Shown: positions 1 to 5,709 of the stretch, piece after piece
Layout of the letters: each line of letters opens with the position of its first letter
Position numbering within the stretch: position 1 is the stretch's first letter
Assembly: GCA_016280525.1 (NCBI GenBank)
Contig: JAEEGW010000155.1
Coordinates: 1-10,679 of the forward strand
Direction: 5' to 3'
Source of the DNA: Clostridiales bacterium
Lineage (GTDB): Bacteria > Bacillota > Clostridia > Oscillospirales > CAG-272
DNA length: 10,679 nt
Translations under genes and position numbers: made by a program
Notes under the pieces: generated by a model
Told to the model about the DNA's origin: nothing
What the model saw: only the letters and a program-made list of their open reading frames with translations
Databases searched by the model: none

Positions 1-2
1 AC

Positions 3-50
3 GGCTGCCCGGTATATATAAGCAATATCGCTTTCAGATTGGGAAACTGA
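3..50 (+). CDS. possible C-terminal end of an upstream gene (partial)
   Basis: One frame is open from the window edge and ends in TGA at 48-50, two bases before the leuA ATG. It would give 15 residues ending RLGN. The tight spacing is what an operon neighbour would show, but so short a piece cannot be identified. The leuA frame is also open to the edge, so this could equally be chance. No product is assigned. Confidence 0.2.
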   Translation, partial: GCPVYISNIAFRLGN

Positions 51-52
51 TA

Positions 53-1561
53 ATGAGAAAAATCAAAATTTTTGACACAACGCTGCGCGACGGGGAACAG
101 TCGCCCGGCTGTTCGATGAATCTGCAAGAGAAGTTAGACGCGGCGAAACAGCTGAAAAAACTCGGCGTCGATATTATCGAGGCGGGTTTTGCCGCGTCCT
201 CAAAAGGAGACTTTGACGCGATAGCGGCGATAGCGAAAAACGTAAAAGGCGTTACCGTCTGCTCGCTCGCGCGCTGCCTGAAGTCCGATATAGACGCGGC
301 GGCGGAAGCGTTAAAAGAAGCGGAACACCCGCGCATACACGTGTTTATCGCCACGTCGGAAATACATATGGAGCATAAGCTCCATCTGAGCAAAGAGCAG
401 GTGCTTTCCGCCGTAAAAGAATACGTCGCTTACGCAAAAAGCAAATGTGCCGACGTTCAGTTTTCCGCGGAGGACGCGACAAGGTCGGATAAAGATTTTT
501 TATGCGAGGTGCTGTCCGCGGCGATCGCCGCCGGCGCGACGACCGTGAACATACCGGACACGGTGGGTTACACCACCCCGGCGGAAATGGCGGAGCTCGT
601 GTTATACGTTAAAGCTCATACGAAAGGCATAGAAAACGCCGTGATCGCTGCGCACTGCCACAACGATTTAGGCCTCGCGGTCGCGAATTCCCTCTCGGCG
701 CTGTCAGCCGGGGCGGGACAGGTGGAATGTACCGTAAACGGCATAGGCGAGAGGGCCGGCAACGCCGCGCTTGAAGAGGTCGTCATGGGCATAAAAGTCA
801 GAGGCGACGTAATGGGTATATATACGGACATAGACACCACGCAGATATACAGATCGAGCCGCCTTATATACGGCATAACCGGCGATCACGCGCCGAAAAA
901 CAAGCCGGTGGTAGGGGACAACGCGTTCTCTCACGAGGCGGGCATACATCAGCACGGCGTGCTGAACGACAGACGCACTTATGAGATAATGAAGCCGGAG
1001 GATATAGGCATAAACCGCGACAACATGGCGCTCGGGAAACATTCCGGCAGGCACGCGTTTGAAAAACGCCTCGTTGAACTCGGCTACAATCCCGACAAAG
1101 AGCAGCTTGACAGATATTTTGAGGTTTTCAAAGAATTAGCGGACAAGAAAAAGGATATAACGGACAAAGACCTTGAAGCCATAGCGTCGGAGCATATACG
1201 TGAAACGCCGCACTACACGCTTGACAGATTTGCGGTGCAGGCGGGCAACAGATCTACGCCTACCTGCGTCATAAGGCTGATCAAGGACGGCGTAAAGTTT
1301 GAGGACGTTGCGATAGGCGACGGACCCGTGGACGCGGCGTACAAGGCGGTGGATAAAATAATCTGCCCGCCGCCGCACGAACTGTACGATTACGCGATAC
1401 ACTCCATTTCCGGCGGCAAGGACGCGCTGGGCGAGGTGACCGTAAAGCTCAAGGTCGAAGGCGGCTCCGTCACCGGCAGAGGCTTATCAACGGATATAAT
1501 CGAGGCGAGCATCATAGCGTATATAAACGCCGTGAACAGACTGCTTGACGAAAACGGATGA
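53..1561 (+). CDS. leuA: 2-isopropylmalate synthase
   Basis: LeuA condenses 2-oxoisovalerate with acetyl-CoA to give 2-isopropylmalate, the first committed step of leucine synthesis, in the cytosol. The 502-residue protein has the DRE-TIM metallolyase signature DTTLRDGEQSPG at residues 8-19 (R12 and D13 expected at the active site). The metal-binding HxH is H201/H203 in AHCHND, GIGERAGNAA follows at 230-239, and the linker motif LGKHSGRHA lies near 327-335. The region after about residue 390 contains GDGPVDAAYKAVD, typical of the C-terminal dimerisation/allosteric domain that senses leucine in the family, so this is a full-length enzyme. The start fits the family N-terminus (MRKIKIFDTTLRDG), although the ribosome binding site is weak (GGGAAA, 41-46). 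The frame is open upstream to the window edge. cimA follows after four bases, so co-transcription is likely. Homocitrate synthase is the main alternative, but the signatures and the cimA neighbour favour LeuA. Confidence 0.93.
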   Translation: MRKIKIFDTTLRDGEQSPGCSMNLQEKLDAAKQLKKLGVDIIEAGFAASSKGDFDAIAAIAKNVKGVTVCSLARCLKSDIDAAAEALKEAEHPRIHVFIATSEIHMEHKLHLSKEQVLSAVKEYVAYAKSKCADVQFSAEDATRSDKDFLCEVLSAAIAAGATTVNIPDTVGYTTPAEMAELVLYVKAHTKGIENAVIAAHCHNDLGLAVANSLSALSAGAGQVECTVNGIGERAGNAALEEVVMGIKVRGDVMGIYTDIDTTQIYRSSRLIYGITGDHAPKNKPVVGDNAFSHEAGIHQHGVLNDRRTYEIMKPEDIGINRDNMALGKHSGRHAFEKRLVELGYNPDKEQLDRYFEVFKELADKKKDITDKDLEAIASEHIRETPHYTLDRFAVQAGNRSTPTCVIRLIKDGVKFEDVAIGDGPVDAAYKAVDKIICPPPHELYDYAIHSISGGKDALGEVTVKLKVEGGSVTGRGLSTDIIEASIIAYINAVNRLLDENG

Positions 1562-1565
1562 GGAT

Positions 1566-3140
1566 ATGAAGAAGATACAGATACTTGATACTACGCTGCG
1601 CGACGGCGCGCAGAGCGAGGGGATAGCTTATTCCGTACAGGATAAGGTAAAGATCGCAAAAATACTGGACGGCTTCTGCGTTGATATAATAGAAGCCGGA
1701 TTTCCGGCGTCCAATCCGAAGGACGAGGAGCTTTTCGGGCAGCTCAAATCGGTAGATTTCAAGCACGCAAAGCTCGCCGCGTTTTCCTCCACCGTTCACG
1801 CGGGGGAAAAGCCACAGGAGTCTGCAGCTATGAAAAAACTGCTTGACGCGGAAACTCCCGTAGTCGTCATATTCGGCAAGGCATCGTCAATTTTAGTAGA
1901 AGAAGTGCTGAAAATAAGCGCGGATGAAAATTTGCGTATAATACGCGATACCGTTTCATACCTTAAAAGCAAGGGCAAAGAAGTGATATTCGACGCGGAG
2001 CATTTTTACAGCGGCGCTATGTCGGACAGAGAGTACACGTACAAAGTGCTTGACTGCGCGTCGGACGCCGGCGCGGATACGCTGTGCCTGTGCGATACGA
2101 CCGGGGCGGTTTTGCCGTCTGACGCGGAAAGGCTCACGAAAGAGGCTGTAAACAGATATAAAAGCGTCGCGGTGCATTTTCACGACGATATAGGCTGCGC
2201 CGTCGCGAATTCGCTGCTCGCCGCGGAAGCGGGAGCGGCGCAGATACAGGGCACTTTCTTGGGCATAGGCGAAAGATGCGGAAACGCCGATCTTTCCGTA
2301 ATCATCCCAAGCCTCAAATTCAAGCTCGGATACGAGTTTGACTGCGATATGCGGTTTTTGAAAAAGACCGCAAACGCGATATCCGAAATATCGAATACCA
2401 GAATAAGAAACAACAAACCGTACATAGGCAAAAGCGCGTTTTATCACAAGGCGGGTATGCATATAGACGCGGTCAAAAAATATCCGCCGTCGTTTGAACA
2501 TATAGACCCGTCGCTCGTCGGAAACGAACGCAAGCTCGTTTTGTCGGAGATCTCCGGCAGGAATACTCTGCTTGACCGCGTGCGCCAGCTCGTGCCGGAC
2601 GCGGATAAGGATTCGGAGGAGCTTATGCGCGCCGTTGCCGTGCTAAAAGAAAAGGAGCTTTTCGGTTATCATTACGAGGCGGCGGAGGCGTCGTTCTCGC
2701 TGCTTTTGAGAAAAGCGCTTTACAAATATGAACCGCATTTCAATATAATCCTGCATAAGACCACGGACGATTTTCCGTCCGCAAACGGCGAGCTTACTTC
2801 GTGCTCCGTCGTGCAGATAGAGGTCGGCGGAAAGACGGAGATGGGAAGCTCCCTCGGAAACGGCCCGGTAAACGCGCTGGACAACGCTCTGAACCGCGCG
2901 CTGTCTGTCTTTTATCCCGAGGTAAAGGATATGAAACTGCTCGATTTCAAGGTCAGGGTCATAGACGCGACGACGACGACGGCGGCAAAGGTACGCGTGC
3001 TTATGGAATCAACGGACGGAGAAGGCGTCTGGACCACCGTAGGCGTGTCGTTTGACATAATAGAGGCGTGTCTGCAGGCGCTTCAGGACAGTTATGAATA
3101 TAAATTACTGAATTCTTCTCAAAAACACTTGCAAAATTAA
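1566..3140 (+). CDS. cimA: (R)-citramalate synthase
   Basis: CimA condenses pyruvate with acetyl-CoA to form citramalate, opening the threonine-independent route to 2-oxobutyrate and isoleucine. It belongs to the same DRE-TIM superfamily as LeuA. The 524-residue protein begins MKKIQILDTTLRDGAQSEG, has FDAEHFYSG near 142-150 (a hallmark of the long citramalate synthase family), the HxH metal ligands H204/H206 in VAVHFHDD, and GIGERCGNADL near 223-233. It also has a C-terminal regulatory-type domain (MGSSLGNGPVNALDNALN) like that of LeuA. I chose ATG 1566 because it matches family N-termini. Its GAGGA lies only one base upstream, so a TTG at 1545, overlapping the end of leuA, is a real alternative that would add seven residues. 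The end of the gene carries the -35 box of the ireB promoter. LeuA and CimA share an acetyl-CoA donor and the downstream LeuCDB-type chemistry, which explains their pairing. Confidence 0.9.
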   Translation: MKKIQILDTTLRDGAQSEGIAYSVQDKVKIAKILDGFCVDIIEAGFPASNPKDEELFGQLKSVDFKHAKLAAFSSTVHAGEKPQESAAMKKLLDAETPVVVIFGKASSILVEEVLKISADENLRIIRDTVSYLKSKGKEVIFDAEHFYSGAMSDREYTYKVLDCASDAGADTLCLCDTTGAVLPSDAERLTKEAVNRYKSVAVHFHDDIGCAVANSLLAAEAGAAQIQGTFLGIGERCGNADLSVIIPSLKFKLGYEFDCDMRFLKKTANAISEISNTRIRNNKPYIGKSAFYHKAGMHIDAVKKYPPSFEHIDPSLVGNERKLVLSEISGRNTLLDRVRQLVPDADKDSEELMRAVAVLKEKELFGYHYEAAEASFSLLLRKALYKYEPHFNIILHKTTDDFPSANGELTSCSVVQIEVGGKTEMGSSLGNGPVNALDNALNRALSVFYPEVKDMKLLDFKVRVIDATTTTAAKVRVLMESTDGEGVWTTVGVSFDIIEACLQALQDSYEYKLLNSSQKHLQN

Positions 3141-3156
3141 AAAAATGTGGTATAAT
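3129..3156 (+). promoter_or_regulatory. sigma-A type promoter of ireB, inside the end of cimA
   Basis: TTGCAA (3129-3134) is separated by 16 bases from a perfect TATAAT (3151-3156). The TGG just before the -10 makes an extended -10. The -35 lies in the last codons of cimA, before its TAA at 3138-3140. No hairpin terminator separates cimA from ireB, so readthrough is also possible. Confidence 0.75.
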
Positions 3157-3185
3157 ATATATACTTAACCGAAAGGAGCCGCAAA

Positions 3186-3452
3186 ATGTCAGAAAAAGAT
3201 AAAACAATTACTTTTTCTCTCGTACGCGAAAAAGAAAAGGAAACGAGAGAAATACTGGTACAGGTGTATCAGGCGCTGAAAGAGAAGGGTTATAACCCGA
3301 TAAACCAGATAGTCGGCTATATCCTTTCGGAGGATCCGACGTATATAACCAACTATAAGAACGCACGCGGCCTCATACGCAAAATAGACCGCGACGAGCT
3401 TTTGAACACGCTCGTGCGCGAATATCTGAAGATCGACAAAGAAAAAAAATAA
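3186..3452 (+). CDS. ireB: IreB family regulatory phosphoprotein (UPF0297)
   Basis: This is a small cytosolic protein of 88 residues, the usual family length. In Enterococcus, IreB is a substrate of the Ser/Thr kinase IreK and the phosphatase IreP and affects cephalosporin resistance. The sequence has the conserved core: TITFSL near the N-terminus, the helix VYQALKEKGYNPINQIVGYI (23-42), SEDPTYITNY, and the C-terminal ARGLIRKIDRDELL..LVREYL. Threonines T7 and T9 sit where the phosphorylated N-terminal threonines of the family are expected. Start: ATG 3186 with AGGAG at 3174-3178, behind an extended -10 promoter. In many Bacillota this gene is followed by ruvX/yqgF and a small YrzB-type gene. 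Here a tRNA follows instead, so that linkage is broken. The family call is firm; a cephalosporin-resistance role here is inference. Confidence 0.93.
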   Translation: MSEKDKTITFSLVREKEKETREILVQVYQALKEKGYNPINQIVGYILSEDPTYITNYKNARGLIRKIDRDELLNTLVREYLKIDKEKK

Positions 3453-3471
3453 AAATATCGCACAAAAACCC

Positions 3472-3500
3472 TTGACATTTAGGGAAAAAAGTGATATTAT
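3472..3500 (+). promoter_or_regulatory. consensus promoter of the tRNA-Arg gene
   Basis: A perfect TTGACA (3472-3477), a 17-base spacer and TATTAT (3495-3500) lie about 30 bases before the mature tRNA. Transcription would start near 3507, just before the leader hairpin. Its near-consensus strength fits a stable RNA gene. Confidence 0.8.
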
Positions 3501-3507
3501 ATCAAGG

Positions 3508-3526
3508 CACCGGAAAAAAGCCGGTG
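3508..3526 (+). other. leader stem-loop before the tRNA
   Basis: CACCGG (3508-3513) pairs perfectly with CCGGTG (3521-3526) around a seven-base A-rich loop. It lies between the predicted transcription start and the tRNA 5' end at 3530, with no T-run after it, so it is not a classic terminator. It may shape the precursor for RNase P cleavage, which is inference. Confidence 0.5.
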
Positions 3527-3529
3527 TAT

Positions 3530-3605
3530 GCGCCATTAGCTCAGTGGATAGAGTGCCCGGCTACGAACCGGTAGGTCGCAGGTTCGAATCCCGCATGGCG
3601 CGCCA
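3530..3605 (+). tRNA. tRNA-Arg(ACG), CCA encoded
   Basis: A cloverleaf can be drawn by hand. The acceptor stem GCGCCAT/ATGGCGC is perfect, with discriminator G3602 and genomic CCA 3603-3605. The D arm is GCTC/GAGT with AGTGGATA in the loop. The anticodon loop CTACGAA places ACG at 3563-3565, which reads CGN arginine codons after inosine modification. The T loop is TTCGAAT. Two stem pairs are broken: C3556/T3572 at the bottom of the anticodon stem (27-43) and A3580/C3592 in the T stem (51-63). The gene has its own promoter and terminator. It is probably functional, but the mismatches are odd. The 3' part of the gene shares 13-base words with repeats further downstream. Confidence 0.93.
3583..3598 (+). 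repeat. tRNA 3' word repeated downstream (possible att-like core)
   Basis: GAATCCCGCATGG (3586-3598) recurs identically at 4716-4728 and, less its last base, at 4860-4871. The overlapping word TTCGAATCCCGCA (3583-3595) recurs inverted at 4485-4497 and 4743-4755. The direct copies bracket the AT-rich islet, as att sites of a tRNA-targeted element would. However, the words are also the ends of the local structured repeats, and no integrase is visible. Confidence 0.4.
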
Positions 3606-3635
3606 TGATTATCGCCCGAAAAGGCAAAAAGAGTG

Positions 3636-3671
3636 AAAGCCCTTGATTTATCAGGGGTTTTTGCTTTTTTT
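3636..3671 (+). terminator. intrinsic terminator of the tRNA transcript
   Basis: CCCTTGAT (3640-3647) pairs with ATCAGGGG (3650-3657), including one T-G wobble, over a two-base loop. It is followed by TTTTTGCTTTTTTT, starting about 35 bases after the encoded CCA. Confidence 0.8.
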
Positions 3672-3840
3672 ATATACATACTGTTCAACTATAAAAATGC
3701 AAAAAAACAGTAAATAAAAGTGTGAATACAGGACTTGAACAAGAAAAACATATGGTTTTAGCAAATAATAGTACTATGTTTTTCATAATTCTAATATGGA
3801 TGATTGTAAACAATTAAACTCTATGCAAGGAGACCACTTA

Positions 3841-3903
3841 ATGAAAACTACAAAAACATTAAAGATGCTTTCAATAGTAATATCTTTAAATCGACTTACA
3901 TAG
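3841..3903 (+). CDS. 20-residue ORF with strong ribosome binding site, possible gene remnant
   Basis: ATG 3841 follows AAGGAGA (3827-3833) at good spacing, the best translation start in the islet. The product MKTTKTLKMLSIVISLNRLT looks like the start of an exported protein (positive N-terminus then hydrophobic run) but stops at TAG 3901-3903. A second frame, open from 3810 through 4379, runs across the same bases and continues into the next ORF. The two may therefore be halves of one gene split by a frameshift. A free-standing micropeptide is the other reading. No function is recognised. Confidence 0.25.
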   Translation: MKTTKTLKMLSIVISLNRLT

Positions 3904-3923
3904 TTTTCTCCGAACGTTGTGAA

Positions 3924-4379
3924 ATGAGGTATTATTGTCTTACCGTTCGTGACGAAAGATTCTCACACCTAAGGATTGAGCTATATATACATATTTGCGA
4001 TCTATTCGTATCTGATCCGGACATTAGTGATGACTACATGGAAAATATAGATATTGTTCGCAGCTTTGTTCTTGAAAAATGCACACAATATGAAGATTCA
4101 TATAAAATAATAAAAATCGTTTTTCCCTGTTTATCATTGAACACTGGGATTCATTTTAAAGAATGGGTTGAAACTCTTTCTAAGATAAAACATGGTGTAA
4201 TGGCGAGTAATCTTGTTTCTAACATCGATGTAAAAATAATACCAGAAAGAGTAGTTTTTAATATCAATCATTTAAATAGTGATATATGTGATTTAAGAAA
4301 ATATAACAATATTATCAAAGTTTTTTGTGATTTCGAGCGTTTAGAACTTAATACTAAACAAAAGAATGTGAAATTTTGA
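3924..4379 (+). CDS. hypothetical protein in AT-rich islet, start uncertain
   Basis: From ATG 3924 the frame gives 151 residues that I do not recognise: MRYYCLTVRDERFSHLRIEL, an acidic stretch SDPDISDDYMENIDI, then mixed hydrophobic segments and a basic end (KQKNVKF). It has no signal peptide, membrane helix or known motif. No ribosome binding site precedes ATG 3924. The same frame is open back to 3810 and reads plausibly coding there (ENYKNIKDAFNSNIFKSTY), so the true protein is probably longer or has lost its start. Composition is strongly AT-rich, unlike flanking genes. It may be a horizontally acquired gene or a decayed remnant. An immunity-type or regulatory role would be guesswork. Confidence 0.4.
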   Translation: MRYYCLTVRDERFSHLRIELYIHICDLFVSDPDISDDYMENIDIVRSFVLEKCTQYEDSYKIIKIVFPCLSLNTGIHFKEWVETLSKIKHGVMASNLVSNIDVKIIPERVVFNINHLNSDICDLRKYNNIIKVFCDFERLELNTKQKNVKF

Positions 4380-4433
4380 TAATTGGCGCGATTTTTTGAT
4401 TTTTTGCTTATTTGCGATTTCGGGCGCTAAGCA

Positions 4434-4469
4434 CATAGAAAAAGGTACCGCAAGGTACCTTTTTCTATG
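4434..4469. terminator. perfect 16-bp hairpin with GCAA loop, terminator-like on both strands
   Basis: The arms 4434-4449 and 4454-4469 pair without a mismatch around GCAA, a GNRA tetraloop. Each arm has a five-base A or T tract (AAAAAGGTACC/GGTACCTTTTT), so it could end transcripts from either side. It lies 54 bases after the islet ORF and just before the first structured element. Hairpins of the same plan recur at 4509, 4764, 4871 and 5712 with different core bases, so it may be a module of the repeat family rather than a dedicated terminator. Confidence 0.6.
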
Positions 4470-4480
4470 GCGCTTCACTA

Positions 4481-4728
4481 TATGTGCGGGATTCGAAGCA
4501 GCGTTAAGAAAACGCTCCGGGGGAGCGTTTTTAGCGGTGACTGTTGACGAGCCTTGCGCTTCCTGTGGAAGATGAAGCAAGGCGAGGAAAGCGCAGCGGT
4601 CGAAAGAAATCAAGCACAGCCGCGGCAGCGGCGCGCAGATTTCTTCGGGCACCGCAAGCGGCTTTGCAAGTCACCAAAGAACCCATTAGCACTTATGACT
4701 TGCAAAAATCAAGAAGAATCCCGCATGG
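4481..4728. repeat. structured intergenic element, copy 1 (long form)
   Basis: The ends are inverted repeats: TGCGGGATTC (4485-4494) and GAATCCCGCA (4716-4725). Inside lie a 10-bp hairpin with three-base loop (AAAACGCTCC, 4509-4518; GGAGCGTTTT, 4522-4531), the word GGTGAC, and a second stem TTTGCAAGTC (4663-4672) with GACTTGCAAA (4697-4706) around a 24-base loop ending GCACTTAT. Copy 2 has the same order with compensatory changes. Copy 1 has an extra segment of about 120 bases (about 4541-4660), itself full of inverted repeats (GCCTTGC/GCAAGGC, AAGAAATC/GATTTCTT, GCCGC/GCGGC). Short ORFs across it overlap these stems and are not credible genes. It could be a MITE-like or REP-like element or a structured RNA. 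Confidence 0.7.
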
Positions 4729-4738
4729 AGATATAATA

Positions 4739-4871
4739 TATGTGCGGGATTCGAAGCAGTGAAAAAAACGATCCGGTGGATCGTTTTTGAACGGTGACCG
4801 AAGGATTTTGCAAGGCACACACAAAGAAGTCTGCACTTATGCCTTGCAAAATCCAAGAAGAATCCCGCATG
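4739..4871. repeat. structured intergenic element, copy 2 (short form)
   Basis: Same plan and orientation as copy 1. The ends are TGCGGGATTC (4743-4752) and GAATCCCGCA (4860-4869). Hairpin 1 is AAAAACGATCC (4764-4774) and GGATCGTTTTT (4778-4788), followed by GGTGAC. Hairpin 2 is a perfect 14-bp stem, GGATTTTGCAAGGC (4803-4816) with GCCTTGCAAAATCC (4841-4854), and a 24-base loop sharing CAAAGAA and GCACTTAT with copy 1. The right end of copy 1 and left end of copy 2 can also pair with each other across 17 bases containing TATAAT. No target-site duplication is visible. Confidence 0.7.
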
Positions 4872-4898
4872 AAAAACCTCGCGAAAGCGAGGCTTTTC
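4871..4898. terminator. A-tract/T-tract hairpin with GAAA loop
   Basis: CCTCGC (4877-4882) pairs with GCGAGG (4887-4892) around GAAA, flanked by GAAAA and TTTTC that extend the stem past one A/C mismatch. It abuts the end of copy 2 and opens the following hairpin array, much as the hairpin at 5712 opens the block at 5741. It is terminator-like in form, but no gene is directly upstream. Confidence 0.5.
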
Positions 4899-5128
4899 AA
4901 CTAAATCCACCCTTACGGGTGGGATAAATCGGCTGACGCCGATGAAATCCACTAACGTGGATGAAATCCGCCTCGACGGCGGGTGGGTGGATTTAATTTC
5001 ATCGTGAGCAACGCGAACGATTTCATCCGAGGACGAAGTCTGAGGATTTCACCGCGGCACCGCCGCGATTTCACTAATACTCGCGGTGCTATCCGCCGTA
5101 TGCTCATCGCCTCGATCAATACGTCGAA
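4899..5128. repeat. tandem small-hairpin array, block A
   Basis: Successive short stems are spaced by GATGAAAT or similar: CCACCC TTAC GGGTGG (4907-4922), ATCGGC TGAC GCCGAT (4928-4943), ATCCAC TAAC GTGGAT (4947-4962) and CCGCC TCGAC GGCGG (4968-4982). Three loops fit TNAC and the fourth is TCGAC, while stem bases vary freely. Less regular inverted repeats follow, including CGCGGCACCGCCGCG near 5052-5068. The block contains ACGCGAACGATTTCAT (5011-5026) and ends with CCTCGATCAATACGTC (5110-5125), both nearly repeated in block B. No gene is seen here. Confidence 0.7.
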
Positions 5129-5143
5129 AGAAAATAATGATAA

Positions 5144-5172
5144 TTGAAAAATTCATATTTTTGTGCTATAAT
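5144..5172 (+). promoter_or_regulatory. promoter of the small lipoprotein gene
   Basis: TTGAAA (5144-5149), a 17-base spacer and TATAAT (5167-5172), with TGC before the -10 as an extended element. It starts 16 bases after the hairpin array ends and about 35 bases before the start codon. Confidence 0.8.
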
Positions 5173-5206
5173 GAACTTAACAAGCTCGAATTTGAGGAGG
5201 CCTGTG

Positions 5207-5653
5207 ATGAAAACAATCAGGGTGGTTATAATCGTGTGTTTGTGCGCAATGGCACTGACAATTCTTGCGGGATGCAATAATACTTCTTCTAATATTTTTT
5301 CATTTTCGTATTCGATAAACGCTAATGATATCATCAGAGGTGAAAAAATAGAAATATCAGTCGAATTAATAAATTCATCAAACAGGAAATACTCATATGA
5401 AGGAGCTGAAAGTGATTATAGAGCTATACCCAAGTTGTTCTGTATTGATGGTGAAACGGAGTATCTAATTCCTGCAGAGCCCATTCCTTCAACAACCGAT
5501 ATTGGAAATCATATTATCAATGCACATGAAAGCAAAACATATACATTTTACTTTTTGATTCCTCTTGATGCTCCGAGCGGAGAATATAATCTAAAAGTCT
5601 CATATTTGGATTCTTCTGATATTTATACTAACATTTTCACTTTGGAAGACTAA
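5207..5653 (+). CDS. small secreted lipoprotein, Ig-like fold suspected
   Basis: The 148-residue product begins with a type II signal peptide: MKTIRVVIIVCLCAMALTIL then the lipobox LAGC, lipidation expected at C23, so it should be anchored to the outer face of the membrane. The mature part (GEKIEISVELINSSN near the start, then KTYTFYFLIPLDAPSGEYNL near the end) has the alternating strand pattern and closing SGEY.L.VSY of beta-sandwich domains like BsuPI or other Ig-like modules. That resemblance is by eye only. ATG 5207 is chosen over an upstream in-frame ATG at 5144 because GAGGAGG (5194-5200) sits six bases before it, the signal peptide begins there, and the upstream ATG overlaps the promoter. 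Codon use is more AT-rich than core genes, suggesting an accessory gene. A hairpin terminator follows. Confidence 0.7.
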   Translation: MKTIRVVIIVCLCAMALTILAGCNNTSSNIFSFSYSINANDIIRGEKIEISVELINSSNRKYSYEGAESDYRAIPKLFCIDGETEYLIPAEPIPSTTDIGNHIINAHESKTYTFYFLIPLDAPSGEYNLKVSYLDSSDIYTNIFTLED

Positions 5654-5709
5654 TTTGACAAATTCTGGTTTTCCGAGATAAAGGCGCATCTAAATTGATC
5701 GCGAAGCTC

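Larger units (their letters stand above)
3606..4380. other. AT-rich islet after the tRNA
   Basis: Beyond the tRNA terminator the composition drops sharply in GC compared with the moderate-GC genes on either side, and codon use changes (many AAT, ATA, TTT). The stretch 3672-3840 holds no gene I can support. It contains an inverted repeat, GAAAAACATA (3743-3752) and TATGTTTTTC (3775-3784). The rest carries a 20-codon ORF and an unrecognised ORF. Position behind a tRNA and foreign composition suggest acquired DNA. No integrase, transposase or phage gene is seen. Confidence 0.5.

Noticed and set aside
1..52. T-box or leucine attenuator upstream of leuA
   Set aside because: Only 52 bases are visible, with no hairpin or leucine-rich leader; any such element would lie outside the window.
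1956..2501. Long antisense ORF of 181 residues inside cimA
   Set aside because: It is a shadow of a clear enzyme gene, Arg-rich, without motif or ribosome binding site.
3743..3784. Ten-base inverted repeat GAAAAACATA/TATGTTTTTC as insertion sequence ends
   Set aside because: Only 22 bases lie between the arms, no transposase or target duplication is seen, and AT-rich DNA makes such pairs common.
4732..4737. TATAAT between the two structured elements as a promoter
   Set aside because: A perfect -10 word, but no acceptable -35 lies 16-18 bases upstream and the segment is AT-rich by chance; transcript data would be needed.
4544..4762. Short plus-strand ORFs of 60-72 residues over the repeat elements
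   Set aside because: They lie across the inverted-repeat stems of element copy 1, have low-complexity Arg/Ala-rich products and no ribosome binding site, and are absent from the equivalent part of copy 2.
4686..4952. Minus-strand ORFs of 63-88 residues containing repeated HAGFF or MRDSS peptides
   Set aside because: The repeated peptides only reflect the duplicated element ends; the ORFs cross hairpins and have no translation signals.
4899..5100. CRISPR array reading of the regularly spaced hairpins
   Set aside because: There is no constant repeat of 23-40 bases; the paired stems themselves vary, spacers are only a few constant bases, and no cas gene is near.
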